A DNA stretch of 64,000 nucleotides from NCBI GenBank assembly GCA_902604795.1, contig CACKZV010000005.1, positions 16,876 to 80,875 on the forward strand, read 5' to 3'. Shown here piece after piece: positions 1-9,181 of the stretch. Position numbers and translations under genes: made by a program. The notes below the pieces were generated by a model. The model saw only the letters and a program-made list of their open reading frames with translations, did no database searches and was not told the origin of the DNA. Source of the stretch: an uncultured Pelagibacteraceae bacterium. GTDB taxonomy: Bacteria > Pseudomonadota > Alphaproteobacteria > Pelagibacterales > Pelagibacteraceae. Numbering within the stretch: the stretch's first letter is position 1; each line of letters opens with the position of its first letter.

Positions 1-1369
1 TCCAACCAAAAAATGGCTGATGTCTCATCTCAATTGTTACAAATAAAACCTTATAAATTGCAAAGAAAAAAGGTATCTGTATAAAAATTGGAAGACACCC
101 ACTAATTGGATTAACTTTTTCTCTTTTGTATAATGCCATCATCTCTTGTTGAAGTTTCATTTTATCCTCTTTATGCAACTCTTTTAGTCTCGTCATTTCT
201 GGCTGAAGAACTTTCATTTTAGCCATGGACCTAAATGAGTAATTTGCAAGTGGAAAAAATGCTAATCTTATACAAGCAGTTATCATTATAATTGCTATTC
301 CAAAATTGCCAGCTAGATTAAAGAAATATTGAATTGCAAAGAATAAAGGTTTTACAATGAAGTAAAACCATCCCCAATCAATTGCTAAATCAAATTTATT
401 AATATTTTCACTCTCAGCATATCCATCAATAACGTTTACTTCTTTTGCAGCAATTATTACTCTAATTGAGTTGCTTTTTGTCTCGTTTGCACCAACTTCT
501 GTTGCATTCGTTTCAATAAAATTAGCTCTAAATTTATTTTTGTAATCAAAATCAGATCTAAAACTTTTATCTTTTTCAGGGATAAGACTAGTAAGCCAAT
601 ACTTATCAGTTATACCAAGCCATCCAGATTGTGCATTCTTGGAATATTTTTTTTCTTCAATATCATCATAATCTTCTTCAACTAATTGATCATCAAAAAC
701 TCCAATTAAGCCTTCATGCAAAATATAAAAATTAGTTACATCGGGGGCTACATTTCTTATGATTTGTCCATATGGATAAAAGTTATAAGTTTTATCCGAA
801 CTATTAATTATCGTTTGTTTGATATTAAAAAGATATTGTTTATCTAAACTTATTTCTTTTATGAATTTAATATTTTGACTGTTAGTCCAACTTAATATCA
901 CTGGGGAATTAGGTGTTAGTTTGCTACTTCCTTCTATGCTCCAAAGAGATTTTGAGTTTGGTAAATTAATATTTTTACTAGTTGTTGCCCATCCAGTTTC
1001 TACATAATATCCATTATCAGACTGTTTAGGATTTAGCAGAATTACATTATCATCTCCATTTAAAGTATTTGTATAATTTTTAAAAGTTAAGTCGTCTATT
1101 GATGATCCAATTAATGAAATTGAGCCTTTAATTTTGTCATTTTCAAAAAGAATTCTATCATTTTCTTTTAAAGCATCAGTTCTTGATATTTTAATTGTTT
1201 CCTCATCCTGAACTAATGACGGTGCATCCGTTGAAGAATTTTCACTAACAATATTTTTATCATTTTGAATATCTTTTTGTTCTACTACTACCGGAGCAAA
1301 GAATAAACTATAAAGAATTATTACTGCTGCACTTAAAGATATTGCGGCAATTACATTTTTTGTATCCAT
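1..1369 (-). CDS. yidC: Membrane protein insertase YidC (partial, runs off window start)
   Basis: Reverse-strand reading from the ATG at 1369 gives MDTKNVIAAISLSAAVIILYSLFFAPVVV..., a YidC-like N-terminus; followed by yidD, rnpA and rpmH in the canonical order. Confidence 0.88.
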   Translation of the reverse strand, partial: MDTKNVIAAISLSAAVIILYSLFFAPVVVEQKDIQNDKNIVSENSSTDAPSLVQDEETIKISRTDALKENDRILFENDKIKGSISLIGSSIDDLTFKNYTNTLNGDDNVILLNPKQSDNGYYVETGWATTSKNINLPNSKSLWSIEGSSKLTPNSPVILSWTNSQNIKFIKEISLDKQYLFNIKQTIINSSDKTYNFYPYGQIIRNVAPDVTNFYILHEGLIGVFDDQLVEEDYDDIEEKKYSKNAQSGWLGITDKYWLTSLIPEKDKSFRSDFDYKNKFRANFIETNATEVGANETKSNSIRVIIAAKEVNVIDGYAESENINKFDLAIDWGWFYFIVKPLFFAIQYFFNLAGNFGIAIIMITACIRLAFFPLANYSFRSMAKMKVLQPEMTRLKELHKEDKMKLQQEMMALYKREKVNPISGCLPIFIQIPFFFAIYKVLFVTIEMRHQPFFGW

Positions 1370-1372
1370 AAA

Positions 1373-1615
1373 TTACTTTTTCTTTTTAACTGGATCAAAT
1401 CCCTCTCCACCACCCAAAATTTTTACCGGATGGCAACTAAGTATTCTTTTAAATCCATTAATACTTCCTTTTAAAATTCCATTCTCTTTTATGTTTTCAA
1501 TAAAATAATCAGAACATGTTGGAAGATATCTACAATTATTACCTAGATATGGAGATATAAGTATTTGATAAAACCTTATAATCTTGATTATTAAAAATTT
1601 AACAAAATTAGTCAT
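1373..1615 (-). CDS. yidD: Membrane protein insertion efficiency factor YidD
   Basis: RFYQILISPYLGNNCRYLPTCSDYFIENI motif; lies between yidC and rnpA. Confidence 0.93.
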   Translation of the reverse strand: MTNFVKFLIIKIIRFYQILISPYLGNNCRYLPTCSDYFIENIKENGILKGSINGFKRILSCHPVKILGGGEGFDPVKKKK

Positions 1616-1953
1616 TTAATTTTTTTAAAGTCTTCTAGTGTTGCGTTTTTTATTGCTTCATAGGAATCTTTGCTAACAGAAATTCTTGCGATCAATAAAT
1701 AACAGTAATTAAGATTAATGTTAATTGATTTCACAGCTTCGTTCATAATATTTCTTAGTCTTCTTTTAATTTTGTTTCTTGTTACTGCATTTCCAATTTT
1801 CTTTTTGGCTACAAAACTAATATTTAATCTATTATTATTTTTATCAGAAAGTTTTTTAAAGAAAATTGTTAAGTATTTATTAGAAATTTTTTTTCCACTC
1901 AGAATAGACTTAAAATCCTCATTTTTAGAAAGGCTAACAATCTTGTTTTTCAT
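1612..1953 (-). CDS. rnpA: Ribonuclease P protein component
   Basis: GNAVTRNKIKRRLRN signature; position next to rpmH. Confidence 0.93.
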   Translation of the reverse strand: MKNKIVSLSKNEDFKSILSGKKISNKYLTIFFKKLSDKNNNRLNISFVAKKKIGNAVTRNKIKRRLRNIMNEAVKSININLNYCYLLIARISVSKDSYEAIKNATLEDFKKIK

Positions 1954-2090
1954 TAAGCGTTTGTTAATTTTTTTCTTCCTTTGGCCCTTCTTCTTTTTAA
2001 TACTTTTCTTCCACCCTTTGTCTTTTTTTTTGCTCTAAAGCCAACAGCCTTTTTTCTTTTTCTATTACTTGGTTGATATGTACGTTTCAT
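1953..2090 (-). CDS. rpmH: 50S ribosomal protein L34
   Basis: Not in ORF track; reverse translation [45 protein letters not shown]; stop overlaps the rnpA start by 1 nt (TAATG). Confidence 0.93.
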   Translation of the reverse strand: MKRTYQPSNRKRKKAVGFRAKKKTKGGRKVLKRRRAKGRKKLTNA

Positions 2091-2172
2091 TGTTGTTAAA
2101 TAAATGTTAAATTTCGGTAGTTATACAAATATATATATATAAGTACAGTGATTTTTAATAAGTTAAAAATCA

Positions 2173-2892
2173 ATGAATAGAGAAAAAAAAATTAAACTAT
2201 TTTTAGGCTCTGCCTACATTTTGATAGTATTTGTTTTTTTATTGATTTTTTTTAACAACTTTTCCTTTCAGGATTTCTCAAGTTATGAATTAATTAGAGA
2301 AAATAGAGAAGCTTTAGAGAATATTAAAAATAGTAATATTTTTTTATCAAGTATTATTTTTCTAATAGGTACCATAGTCTGGGTTCTTTTATTAGGCTTT
2401 GGATCTCCAGTATTTCTAGTTGGTGGTTTTATTTTTGGAAAGTGGTTAGGAACTTTTTTAATAGTTTTTGGGTTATCTATTGGCGCAACACTTCTTTATA
2501 TGTTTGCAAATTATTTTTTTAAAGATTTGGTTCAGGAAAAATTTTCATCTCGTTTTAGTAATTTTACTGAAAAGTTTAAAAAGAATGAGTTTGTTTTTTT
2601 TCTAATCTATAGATTTATTGGTGGCATTCCTTTTTTTATCTCAAATATTTTACCTACAATATTTAATGTTAAGGTTAGAAATTTCTTTCTGGGATCAATA
2701 ATTGGCATGACTCCACAATTATTTGTTGGAGCATCTCTTGGTGCTGGTTTGAGTAAGATATTGGAGGAAAATTCTGAGGTACCAAGTGTTTTAGAATTAA
2801 TTTTTTCTCCTGATATTTATTTACCAATTCTGGGAATTATAATTTTAGTTATAATTGGGTTTTTGCTAAAAAAAAAATTTTATACAAAATAA
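2173..2892 (+). CDS. TVP38/TMEM64 (VTT domain) family membrane protein
   Basis: Multiple hydrophobic segments with FGSPVFLVGGFIFG...G and RFIGGIPFFISNILPTIFNV motifs. Confidence 0.8.
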   Translation: MNREKKIKLFLGSAYILIVFVFLLIFFNNFSFQDFSSYELIRENREALENIKNSNIFLSSIIFLIGTIVWVLLLGFGSPVFLVGGFIFGKWLGTFLIVFGLSIGATLLYMFANYFFKDLVQEKFSSRFSNFTEKFKKNEFVFFLIYRFIGGIPFFISNILPTIFNVKVRNFFLGSIIGMTPQLFVGASLGAGLSKILEENSEVPSVLELIFSPDIYLPILGIIILVIIGFLLKKKFYTK

Positions 2893-2895
2893 TAG

Positions 2896-2969
2896 TGGTG
2901 CCCCCATCCAGAATTGAACTGGAAACTCATCCTTACCATGGATGTGTTATACCATTTAACTATAGGGGC
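2896..2969 (-). tRNA. tRNA-Thr (GGT)
   Basis: Reverse strand GCCCCTA...CATCC ATGGTAA GGATG...TCCAGTTCAATTCTGGATGGGGGCACCA; cloverleaf with encoded CCA. Confidence 0.92.
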
Positions 2970-3063
2970 TATATTTACTTAAATTAGTGTATAAAATTAA
3001 TTTTTTCAAATTATTGCCTTATTTTTTTTTAAAAATGAGTTATATCTATTTAAGGAAAATGTT

Positions 3064-3261
3064 ATGGGAATTCACTACACCTATGGAGCTAATAAAAATG
3101 CAAAGCTCATGGAAAAAAAAGCTAAACGAGAGAAAAAGCTTGCAGAAAAAAGAGCAAAAAAACAGGTGAAAACTGGCCCAGTAAAAATTGAAGAAGACAA
3201 AACGATTCCTCTCGACCAGGTTATAACACTTGATCACCTTACAAATCCTGACAAAAAATAA
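3064..3261 (+). CDS. Small charged hypothetical protein
   Basis: 65 aa ORF on the same strand just upstream of dcd. Confidence 0.6.
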   Translation: MGIHYTYGANKNAKLMEKKAKREKKLAEKRAKKQVKTGPVKIEEDKTIPLDQVITLDHLTNPDKK

Positions 3262-3264
3262 ATA

Positions 3265-3369
3265 ATGAGTTCAAAAAAGAATAATTTTAGTAAACTTGAA
3301 CTTGCCTTAAGAAAAAATTTAAAAAAAAGAAAAGAATTCCAAAAAAAAACAAAGAAAAAAAATAAATAA
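3265..3369 (+). CDS. Small Lys-rich hypothetical protein ([34 protein letters not shown])
   Basis: 34 codons, not in ORF track; stop overlaps the dcd start (TAATG); starts 4 nt after the previous ORF. Confidence 0.5.
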   Translation: MSSKKNNFSKLELALRKNLKKRKEFQKKTKKKNK

Positions 3370-3923
3370 TGTCGGTCCAATCTGATAAGTGGATTATACA
3401 AATGGCCAGAGATAATGATATGATCTCTCCTTTTGTAGACAAACAAGTTAGAGGAGACAAAATATCATTTGGTGTTTCATCATATGGTTATGATGCGAGA
3501 GTTTCTGATGAATTTAAAATTTTTACCAACGTAAATTCTGAAATTGTAGATCCAAAAAATTTTAAATCTTCAAATTTTATTACAAAAAACTCATCTGAAT
3601 GTATAATACCACCCAATTCATTCGTATTAGCGAGAACAGTAGAATATTTTAAGATTCCTAAAAATGTTTTGGTTATATGTTTAGGAAAATCTACATATGC
3701 AAGATGTGGAATAATTGTCAACGTCACACCCCTCGAACCAGGTTGGGAGGGACATGTAACATTAGAATTTTCTAATACAACACCGTTGCCAGCAAAAATT
3801 TACGCCAATGAAGGAGTTGCTCAATTTGTTTTTATTAAGGGCAATGAGGATCCAGCTGTTTCATATGCAGATAGAAATGGTAAATATCAAGGTCAAAAGG
3901 GAGTTACACTTCCAAAAATATAA
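3369..3923 (+). CDS. dcd: dCTP deaminase
   Basis: [35 protein letters not shown] motif. Confidence 0.96.
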   Translation: MSVQSDKWIIQMARDNDMISPFVDKQVRGDKISFGVSSYGYDARVSDEFKIFTNVNSEIVDPKNFKSSNFITKNSSECIIPPNSFVLARTVEYFKIPKNVLVICLGKSTYARCGIIVNVTPLEPGWEGHVTLEFSNTTPLPAKIYANEGVAQFVFIKGNEDPAVSYADRNGKYQGQKGVTLPKI

Positions 3924-3925
3924 TA

Positions 3926-5188
3926 ATGGACAAATTTATTGTTAAAGGTCCTTGCAAAATAAAGGGCGAAATTTCAATTTCAGGTTCAAAAAACGCTGCC
4001 TTACCAATTTTGGCATCGACAATCTTATTCGAAAAAGAGGTAATAATAAAAAATTTACCTCGTGTTAAAGACATAAATACAATGATAAATCTTTTAAAAT
4101 CTCTTGGCTCTGAAATAAAATTTAATAAAAATAGAAAAATTGTTAAAATAACGAAGAAAAAAAAGCAAAATTTTTTTGCATCATATTCGCTTGTTAGAAC
4201 GATGAGAGCTGGAATATTAGTTTTAGGAGCGCTTGTTGCCAAACATCAAAAGTCTATTACTTCTTTGCCTGGTGGCTGCCTAATAGGGGCAAGACCTGTA
4301 AATTATCATTTGAATGCGCTTAAAAAACTTGGAATGAAATATGATATTAAGAAAGGCTATATCCACGCACATACGAAAGAAAAACTCAAAGGTGCAAAAA
4401 TCAGATTTTCAAAAATTAGTGTTGGAGCAACTGAAAATACAATTATAGCTGCATGTTTAGCAAATGGAATTACCATTCTTAGAAACTGTGCAATTGAACC
4501 AGAAATAATTGATTTAATAAATTTTTTAAAATCAGGTGGTGCAAAAATAAAATTTATAGGCAAACGTACTGTGAAGATAGAAGGTATTAAATCTTTAGAA
4601 AGTACGAGTTATTCAGTGATGTCAGATAGAATAGAAACAGGAACTTTTTGTGTAGCAGCATGTTTAACTGGAGGTAATTTAAAAATAAATAATTTTGATC
4701 CAAAAATTATAAAAACAGAATTATCATTACTAAAAAAAGTTGGAGCAAAAATTAAAGTAGCCAAAAAACAAATTCATATATCTGGTCCAAAAAAAATCAA
4801 AAATTTAAACAATTTAGTTACTAAAGAATATCCTAACTTTCCAACAGATTTACAAGCTCAGTTTATGGTTCTACTTTGTAAGGCTAAAGGTAAAAGTTCA
4901 ATAACTGAGAGTATTTTCGAAAATAGATTTATGCATGTAGCTGAATTAAGAAGATTAGGTGCTGAGATTTTAATTAAAAAAAATAAGGCATTTATTTCAG
5001 GTGATACTAACTTTCAAGCCGCAGAATTAATGTCTAGTGACTTAAGAGCCTCGGTTGCATTAGTTTTAGCTGCAATAGTTGCTACAGGATCGTCCACAAT
5101 TAATAGAATTTATCACCTTGATAGAGGATATGAAAATATAGAGAATAAACTAAGAAAAGTTGGGGTAAACATTCGACGTGTTAATTGA
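3926..5188 (+). CDS. murA: UDP-N-acetylglucosamine 1-carboxyvinyltransferase
   Basis: ISGSKNAALPILASTIL; YPNFPTDLQAQF; DLRASVALVLAA. Confidence 0.96.
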   Translation: MDKFIVKGPCKIKGEISISGSKNAALPILASTILFEKEVIIKNLPRVKDINTMINLLKSLGSEIKFNKNRKIVKITKKKKQNFFASYSLVRTMRAGILVLGALVAKHQKSITSLPGGCLIGARPVNYHLNALKKLGMKYDIKKGYIHAHTKEKLKGAKIRFSKISVGATENTIIAACLANGITILRNCAIEPEIIDLINFLKSGGAKIKFIGKRTVKIEGIKSLESTSYSVMSDRIETGTFCVAACLTGGNLKINNFDPKIIKTELSLLKKVGAKIKVAKKQIHISGPKKIKNLNNLVTKEYPNFPTDLQAQFMVLLCKAKGKSSITESIFENRFMHVAELRRLGAEILIKKNKAFISGDTNFQAAELMSSDLRASVALVLAAIVATGSSTINRIYHLDRGYENIENKLRKVGVNIRRVN

Positions 5189-5595
5189 TGGAAAACCAGT
5201 ATTTAAAAAAGATAATTGCACAAACTCCTGAAGATCTTCATATCATTTCAGCTTGCTGCTCTGAGGGTAAAGTTAATATTGACGATGTTAAATATTTAGC
5301 TTCTAACAAGATTTTTCTTATTTCAATAGCAAGATTTAGTAAAGAAGAGGAAAATAAAAATAAATTAATAAACAGTATTATCAAATTTGAATTTATTAAT
5401 TCGTCAAAATCTAAGAATATAGACCAAAATGACACTAATCTAACATTAGAATTATTAACAATTGATATTTTTAAGAAAGGGGAGAATTTTGAAATAACTA
5501 TGTTATTTTCGAAAAATAGAATTATAACTCTTGCCGCTGAAGTAATTGAAGTGACACTAGAGGATCAAAAAATAGTAAATGATAAAAATAATTAA
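5185..5595 (+). CDS. DUF2948 family protein
   Basis: TPEDLHIISACCSEGKVNIDDVKYL; conserved alphaproteobacterial position between murA and hisD. Confidence 0.75.
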   Translation: MMENQYLKKIIAQTPEDLHIISACCSEGKVNIDDVKYLASNKIFLISIARFSKEEENKNKLINSIIKFEFINSSKSKNIDQNDTNLTLELLTIDIFKKGENFEITMLFSKNRIITLAAEVIEVTLEDQKIVNDKNN

Positions 5596-6844
5596 TTGTA
5601 ATAAAAAAAATTACTTAAATAATTTAACACAATTTTTAGATCTTAGAAGATCTGGAAAAATAAATGAAAATAAAAAAATATCTAAAATTTTAAAAGATAT
5701 TAAGAACAATAAAAATAAAAGTCTTTTAAAATATGAGAAAAAATTTAGTAAAAATAGTCAAATTAAGCCAAGTATTAAGCAAATTAATAAAGCAATTAAA
5801 TCTTTAGACCCTAAGATTAAAAGAGCAATAGATTTTGCTTACAAACGGATACTTAAATTTCATTCTTTACAAAAAACTACAGATATCTTTTATAAAGATA
5901 ATCTAAACAATAAAATTGAGTATAAACATTTACCAATTCAATCGGTAGGTATTTATGTCCCAGCAAACCTACCATCAACACTATTGATGAATGCTATACC
6001 AGCAAAAATTGCAGGCGTTAAAAGAATTGTACTAGCAAATCCAAAAAATAATGGAAAATTAAATCCTGCAGTTTTATATGCAGCAAAAAAATTGGGAATT
6101 AATGAAATTTATTCAATGGGAGGCGCACAAGCTATAGGTAGTTTGGCTTATATTCAAAAAGTAAATAAAATTGTTGGACCGGGCAATATCTTTGTTGCTG
6201 GAGCTAAAAGACAGGTTTTTGGAGATGTAGGTATTGAAGGAATGATTGCCGGCCCATCTGAAATAACAATATTAGCAGATAGCAAAACTAATTTAGATGA
6301 AGTTACTACATCTATGATTGGGCAAGCCGAACATGACTCAAATTCTCAATGTATATTGATTACTAAAAATTCTAATTTGATTAACAAATTTAAGAAAGAT
6401 TTAGAATTAAAATTAAAAGATTTACCAAGAAAAAATATTGCATCTAAAAGCATTAAAAATAATGGACTAATTTTAAAAGTATATAATGATAGACAAATTA
6501 TTGATGCAATTAATGAGATAGCTCCTGAACACTTAGAAATAAATGTTAGCAATTATAAAAAGTATAAGAATAAAATTTTTAATGCGGGAAGTATTTGTAT
6601 AGGAAAATATTCTCCTATGGCATTAAGCGACTATGCTGTTGGGACAAATCATGTATTACCAACTAATTCGTCAGCTAAATTTTCGTCAGGCTTAAGTTTA
6701 AGTGAATTTTATAAAAAAATTAGCCTTATAACTCTTTCAAAAAAAGGTGTTGAGAAAATAGGAGAATACGCTACACATCTCGCTGAGTATGAAGAATTAA
6801 AAGGTCATGCTTTGAGTATAAAATCTAGAATAAATAAGGAGTAA
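5579..6844 (+). CDS. hisD: Histidinol dehydrogenase
   Basis: GVYVPANLPSTLLMNAIPAKIAGV; VGPGNIFVAGAKR; GPSEITILAD. Confidence 0.96.
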   Translation: MIKIINCNKKNYLNNLTQFLDLRRSGKINENKKISKILKDIKNNKNKSLLKYEKKFSKNSQIKPSIKQINKAIKSLDPKIKRAIDFAYKRILKFHSLQKTTDIFYKDNLNNKIEYKHLPIQSVGIYVPANLPSTLLMNAIPAKIAGVKRIVLANPKNNGKLNPAVLYAAKKLGINEIYSMGGAQAIGSLAYIQKVNKIVGPGNIFVAGAKRQVFGDVGIEGMIAGPSEITILADSKTNLDEVTTSMIGQAEHDSNSQCILITKNSNLINKFKKDLELKLKDLPRKNIASKSIKNNGLILKVYNDRQIIDAINEIAPEHLEINVSNYKKYKNKIFNAGSICIGKYSPMALSDYAVGTNHVLPTNSSAKFSSGLSLSEFYKKISLITLSKKGVEKIGEYATHLAEYEELKGHALSIKSRINKE

Positions 6845-6850
6845 CAAAAT

Positions 6851-7066
6851 TTGTCAAAACAAGATTTATTGGAATTTAAGGGTAAAGTCATCGATTTATT
6901 ACCTAACGCCATGTTCCGAGTAAAGCTTGAAAATAATCATATTGTTACAGCTCACACAGCTGGAAAGCTGAGGAAGAATAGGATTAGAGTTCTTCAGGGT
7001 GATAATGTAACAGTTGAAGTAACACCTTATGATTTGACAAAAGGAAGAATTATTTTTAGATTTTAA
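6851..7066 (+). CDS. infA: Translation initiation factor IF-1 (TTG start)
   Basis: [57 protein letters not shown]. Confidence 0.95.
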   Translation: MSKQDLLEFKGKVIDLLPNAMFRVKLENNHIVTAHTAGKLRKNRIRVLQGDNVTVEVTPYDLTKGRIIFRF

Positions 7067-7071
7067 ATAAT

Positions 7072-7147
7072 GGCTTCGTAGCTCAGTTGGTAGAGCAGAG
7101 CCCTGAAAAGGCTTGTGTCGCTGGTTCGAGTCCCGCCGAAGCCACCA
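7072..7147 (+). tRNA. tRNA-Phe (GAA)
   Basis: GGCTTCGTAGCTCAGTTGG...CTGAAAA...GGTTCGAGTCCCGCCGAAGCCACCA. Confidence 0.95.
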
Positions 7148-7264
7148 CAAACTGTTAAAAGTGCGCTTGATTAAAGCTTGCATTCAAATTTAAAATCTAA
7201 TAACTATCCCGCTAGCTGAAGTTTAGCTAAGTTTAATACAATAAAGAAAGAGTAAACAAAAAGT

Positions 7265-7477
7265 ATGAGTACATTAAAAGGAAAAGTAAAGTGGTTCAAC
7301 GGTAAGAAGGGCTACGGTTTTATAGAAAGAGAAGACGGAGAAAAAGATTGTTTCGTTCATGCAAGCGCAGTTCGTGAAGCAGGACTTCGTTTTTTGAATG
7401 AGAACGACGCTGTAGAATTTGAAATTCAGGACGGAGATAAAGGTCCAAGCGCAGTGAATTTAAAGAAAACTTCTTAA
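7265..7477 (+). CDS. Cold-shock domain protein
   Basis: [31 protein letters not shown]. Confidence 0.96.
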   Translation: MSTLKGKVKWFNGKKGYGFIEREDGEKDCFVHASAVREAGLRFLNENDAVEFEIQDGDKGPSAVNLKKTS

Positions 7478-7497
7478 AATTTATTTCATTTAAAATT

Positions 7498-7543
7498 TTG
7501 TATAGGAATAAAAGTAGGAAACCCTATGAATATTCCTATACAA
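7498..7543 (+). other. Strong two-tier hairpin downstream of cold-shock gene
   Basis: Perfect 13-bp inverted repeat TTGTATAGGAATA / TATTCCTATACAA, with an inner TAGG-AAAC-CCTA hairpin. Confidence 0.7.
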
Positions 7544-7707
7544 TACATACTTGCATTTTAATTTTAAAATGCTATTTAACTCTCATGTTTAAAAATAGTT
7601 ACATCTTTGTATCTTACAAAAGACATCATTTTCATGCTGGCTTGCAGCTAGCTATCTAACTATTTATAAATTTAAATTTAACTCTAATTAGTATAAAACA
7701 ACAATAA

Positions 7708-7782
7708 GCCCTGGTGGTGAAATGGTTATCACGTCAGTTTGTGGAACTGAAATTTTTGGTTCGATCCCAAGCCAGGGTACCA
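7708..7782 (+). tRNA. tRNA-His (GTG)
   Basis: GCCCTGG...TCAGT TTGTGGA ACTGA...GGTTCGATCCCAAGCCAGGGTACCA. Confidence 0.94.
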
Positions 7783-7786
7783 AAAA

Positions 7787-9181
7787 ATGAAGAAAGAAAA
7801 TAAATTAATACCCGGGTTACCCTCAGGGTTTGAAGATCGTTGGGACAAGAAACTTCTTCTCAAAAAAAAGCTGTTATCAGCAATTGAGAATGTTTTTATT
7901 AAGTTTGGTGCTGAGCCCCTAGAAACCCCATCGTTTGAGATCAGTGAAAATATTGGATCATTTTTGGCAGAGGATGAAACCAACCCTATGTCTGATGTAT
8001 TTTCATTTAAAGATGGAGATAAAAACATTACTCTTCGATACGATCTATCAAGTCCCCTAGCAAGATTTGTTGCTCAAAATAATCAAGAGTTACCCTCAGT
8101 TTATAAGAGATACGCTATTCAAAATGTTTTCCGTAATGAAAAGGCTGGAAATGGAAGATATAGAGAATTTTTGCAAGCAGATTTTGATATTGTTGGAAAT
8201 GTTAATTCCTCACAGGCCAATGCAGAGCTTTGTAACTTAATTTCATCAGCATTAGTAGAATGTGGACTAAAGAAAGATCAATTTACAATCAATGTAAGTA
8301 ATAGAAAAATAGTTCAAGGATTATTAGATAATTTGAAAATATCTGAAGAAAAGCAGCTAAAAGTTATTAGAGCAATTGACAAACTTGATAAGCCTGGTTT
8401 TGGATTAAAAGGTGTAGAAGATCTCTTAAGAAAAGAAAGAAAAGACACTAGTGGAGCCATAACAAAAGGTGCAGATTTAAATGATGAGCAGGTTGATCAA
8501 ATATTAAAATATTTAAAAACAAAGGATTTAAAAGAATTAAAACAAAGCTTAAAAAATCCATTGTCACAAGAAGGAATAAAAGAGTTGGAGGAATTTTTTG
8601 TGGTTCTTGGGTATGGATCAAGTCTAGATCAAGTAAAAACCAATTTCACAATTGTGAGAGGTTTAGCTTATTATTCTGATTTTATTGTAGAAACAAATTT
8701 AAATTTTAAAGTTACAAATAACAAAGGTAAAGAAGTAGATATAGGTAGTATTTGCTCAGGAGGAGCTTACGCAAAACTTATATCAAGATTTAAAGGTGTA
8801 GATATTCCAGGGACAGGAATAAGTTTTGGCGTAGACAGACTTTTATTTGCATTAATGCAATTAGATCAAATTGAATTAGATGAGCAAAAACCAGTTTTGG
8901 TATGTGTAATGGACCAAAAATATTTAAAAAATTACTACGAAATTTTAGATCTCTTAAGACAAAACAATATTAACGCTGAAATATTTTTAGATTCTAAAAA
9001 AAATCTCGGTAAACAGCTTACTTTTGCAAACAAACGCCAATTGCCAGTTGCCATTATCTGTGGAGAAAATGAGTTTAAAGATAATACAGTGACAATCAAA
9101 AATTTAAAAGGTGTTAAGGGAGAGAATAATAAAACTTTTTCAAAGAAAGATTTAATTAATGAAGTCAAAAAACTTGTCTGA
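7787..9181 (+). CDS. hisS: Histidyl-tRNA synthetase
   Basis: LRYDLSSPLARFVAQN; NVFRNEKAGNGRYREFLQADFDIVG; class II aaRS motifs. Confidence 0.95.
   Translation: MKKENKLIPGLPSGFEDRWDKKLLLKKKLLSAIENVFIKFGAEPLETPSFEISENIGSFLAEDETNPMSDVFSFKDGDKNITLRYDLSSPLARFVAQNNQELPSVYKRYAIQNVFRNEKAGNGRYREFLQADFDIVGNVNSSQANAELCNLISSALVECGLKKDQFTINVSNRKIVQGLLDNLKISEEKQLKVIRAIDKLDKPGFGLKGVEDLLRKERKDTSGAITKGADLNDEQVDQILKYLKTKDLKELKQSLKNPLSQEGIKELEEFFVVLGYGSSLDQVKTNFTIVRGLAYYSDFIVETNLNFKVTNNKGKEVDIGSICSGGAYAKLISRFKGVDIPGTGISFGVDRLLFALMQLDQIELDEQKPVLVCVMDQKYLKNYYEILDLLRQNNINAEIFLDSKKNLGKQLTFANKRQLPVAIICGENEFKDNTVTIKNLKGVKGENNKTFSKKDLINEVKKLV

Noticed and set aside
1718-2038. 106-aa plus-strand hydrophobic ORF
   Set aside because: Antisense to rnpA/rpmH; Phe/Leu-rich artefact of Lys-rich genes
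6899-7183. 94-aa minus-strand ORF
   Set aside because: Antisense to infA and tRNA-Phe (contains translated tRNA sequence)
7722-7790. Short ORF through tRNA-His ending in ATGA overlap with hisS
   Set aside because: Lies in the tRNA body; overlap is probably coincidence forced by the CCA-AAAA-ATGA junction
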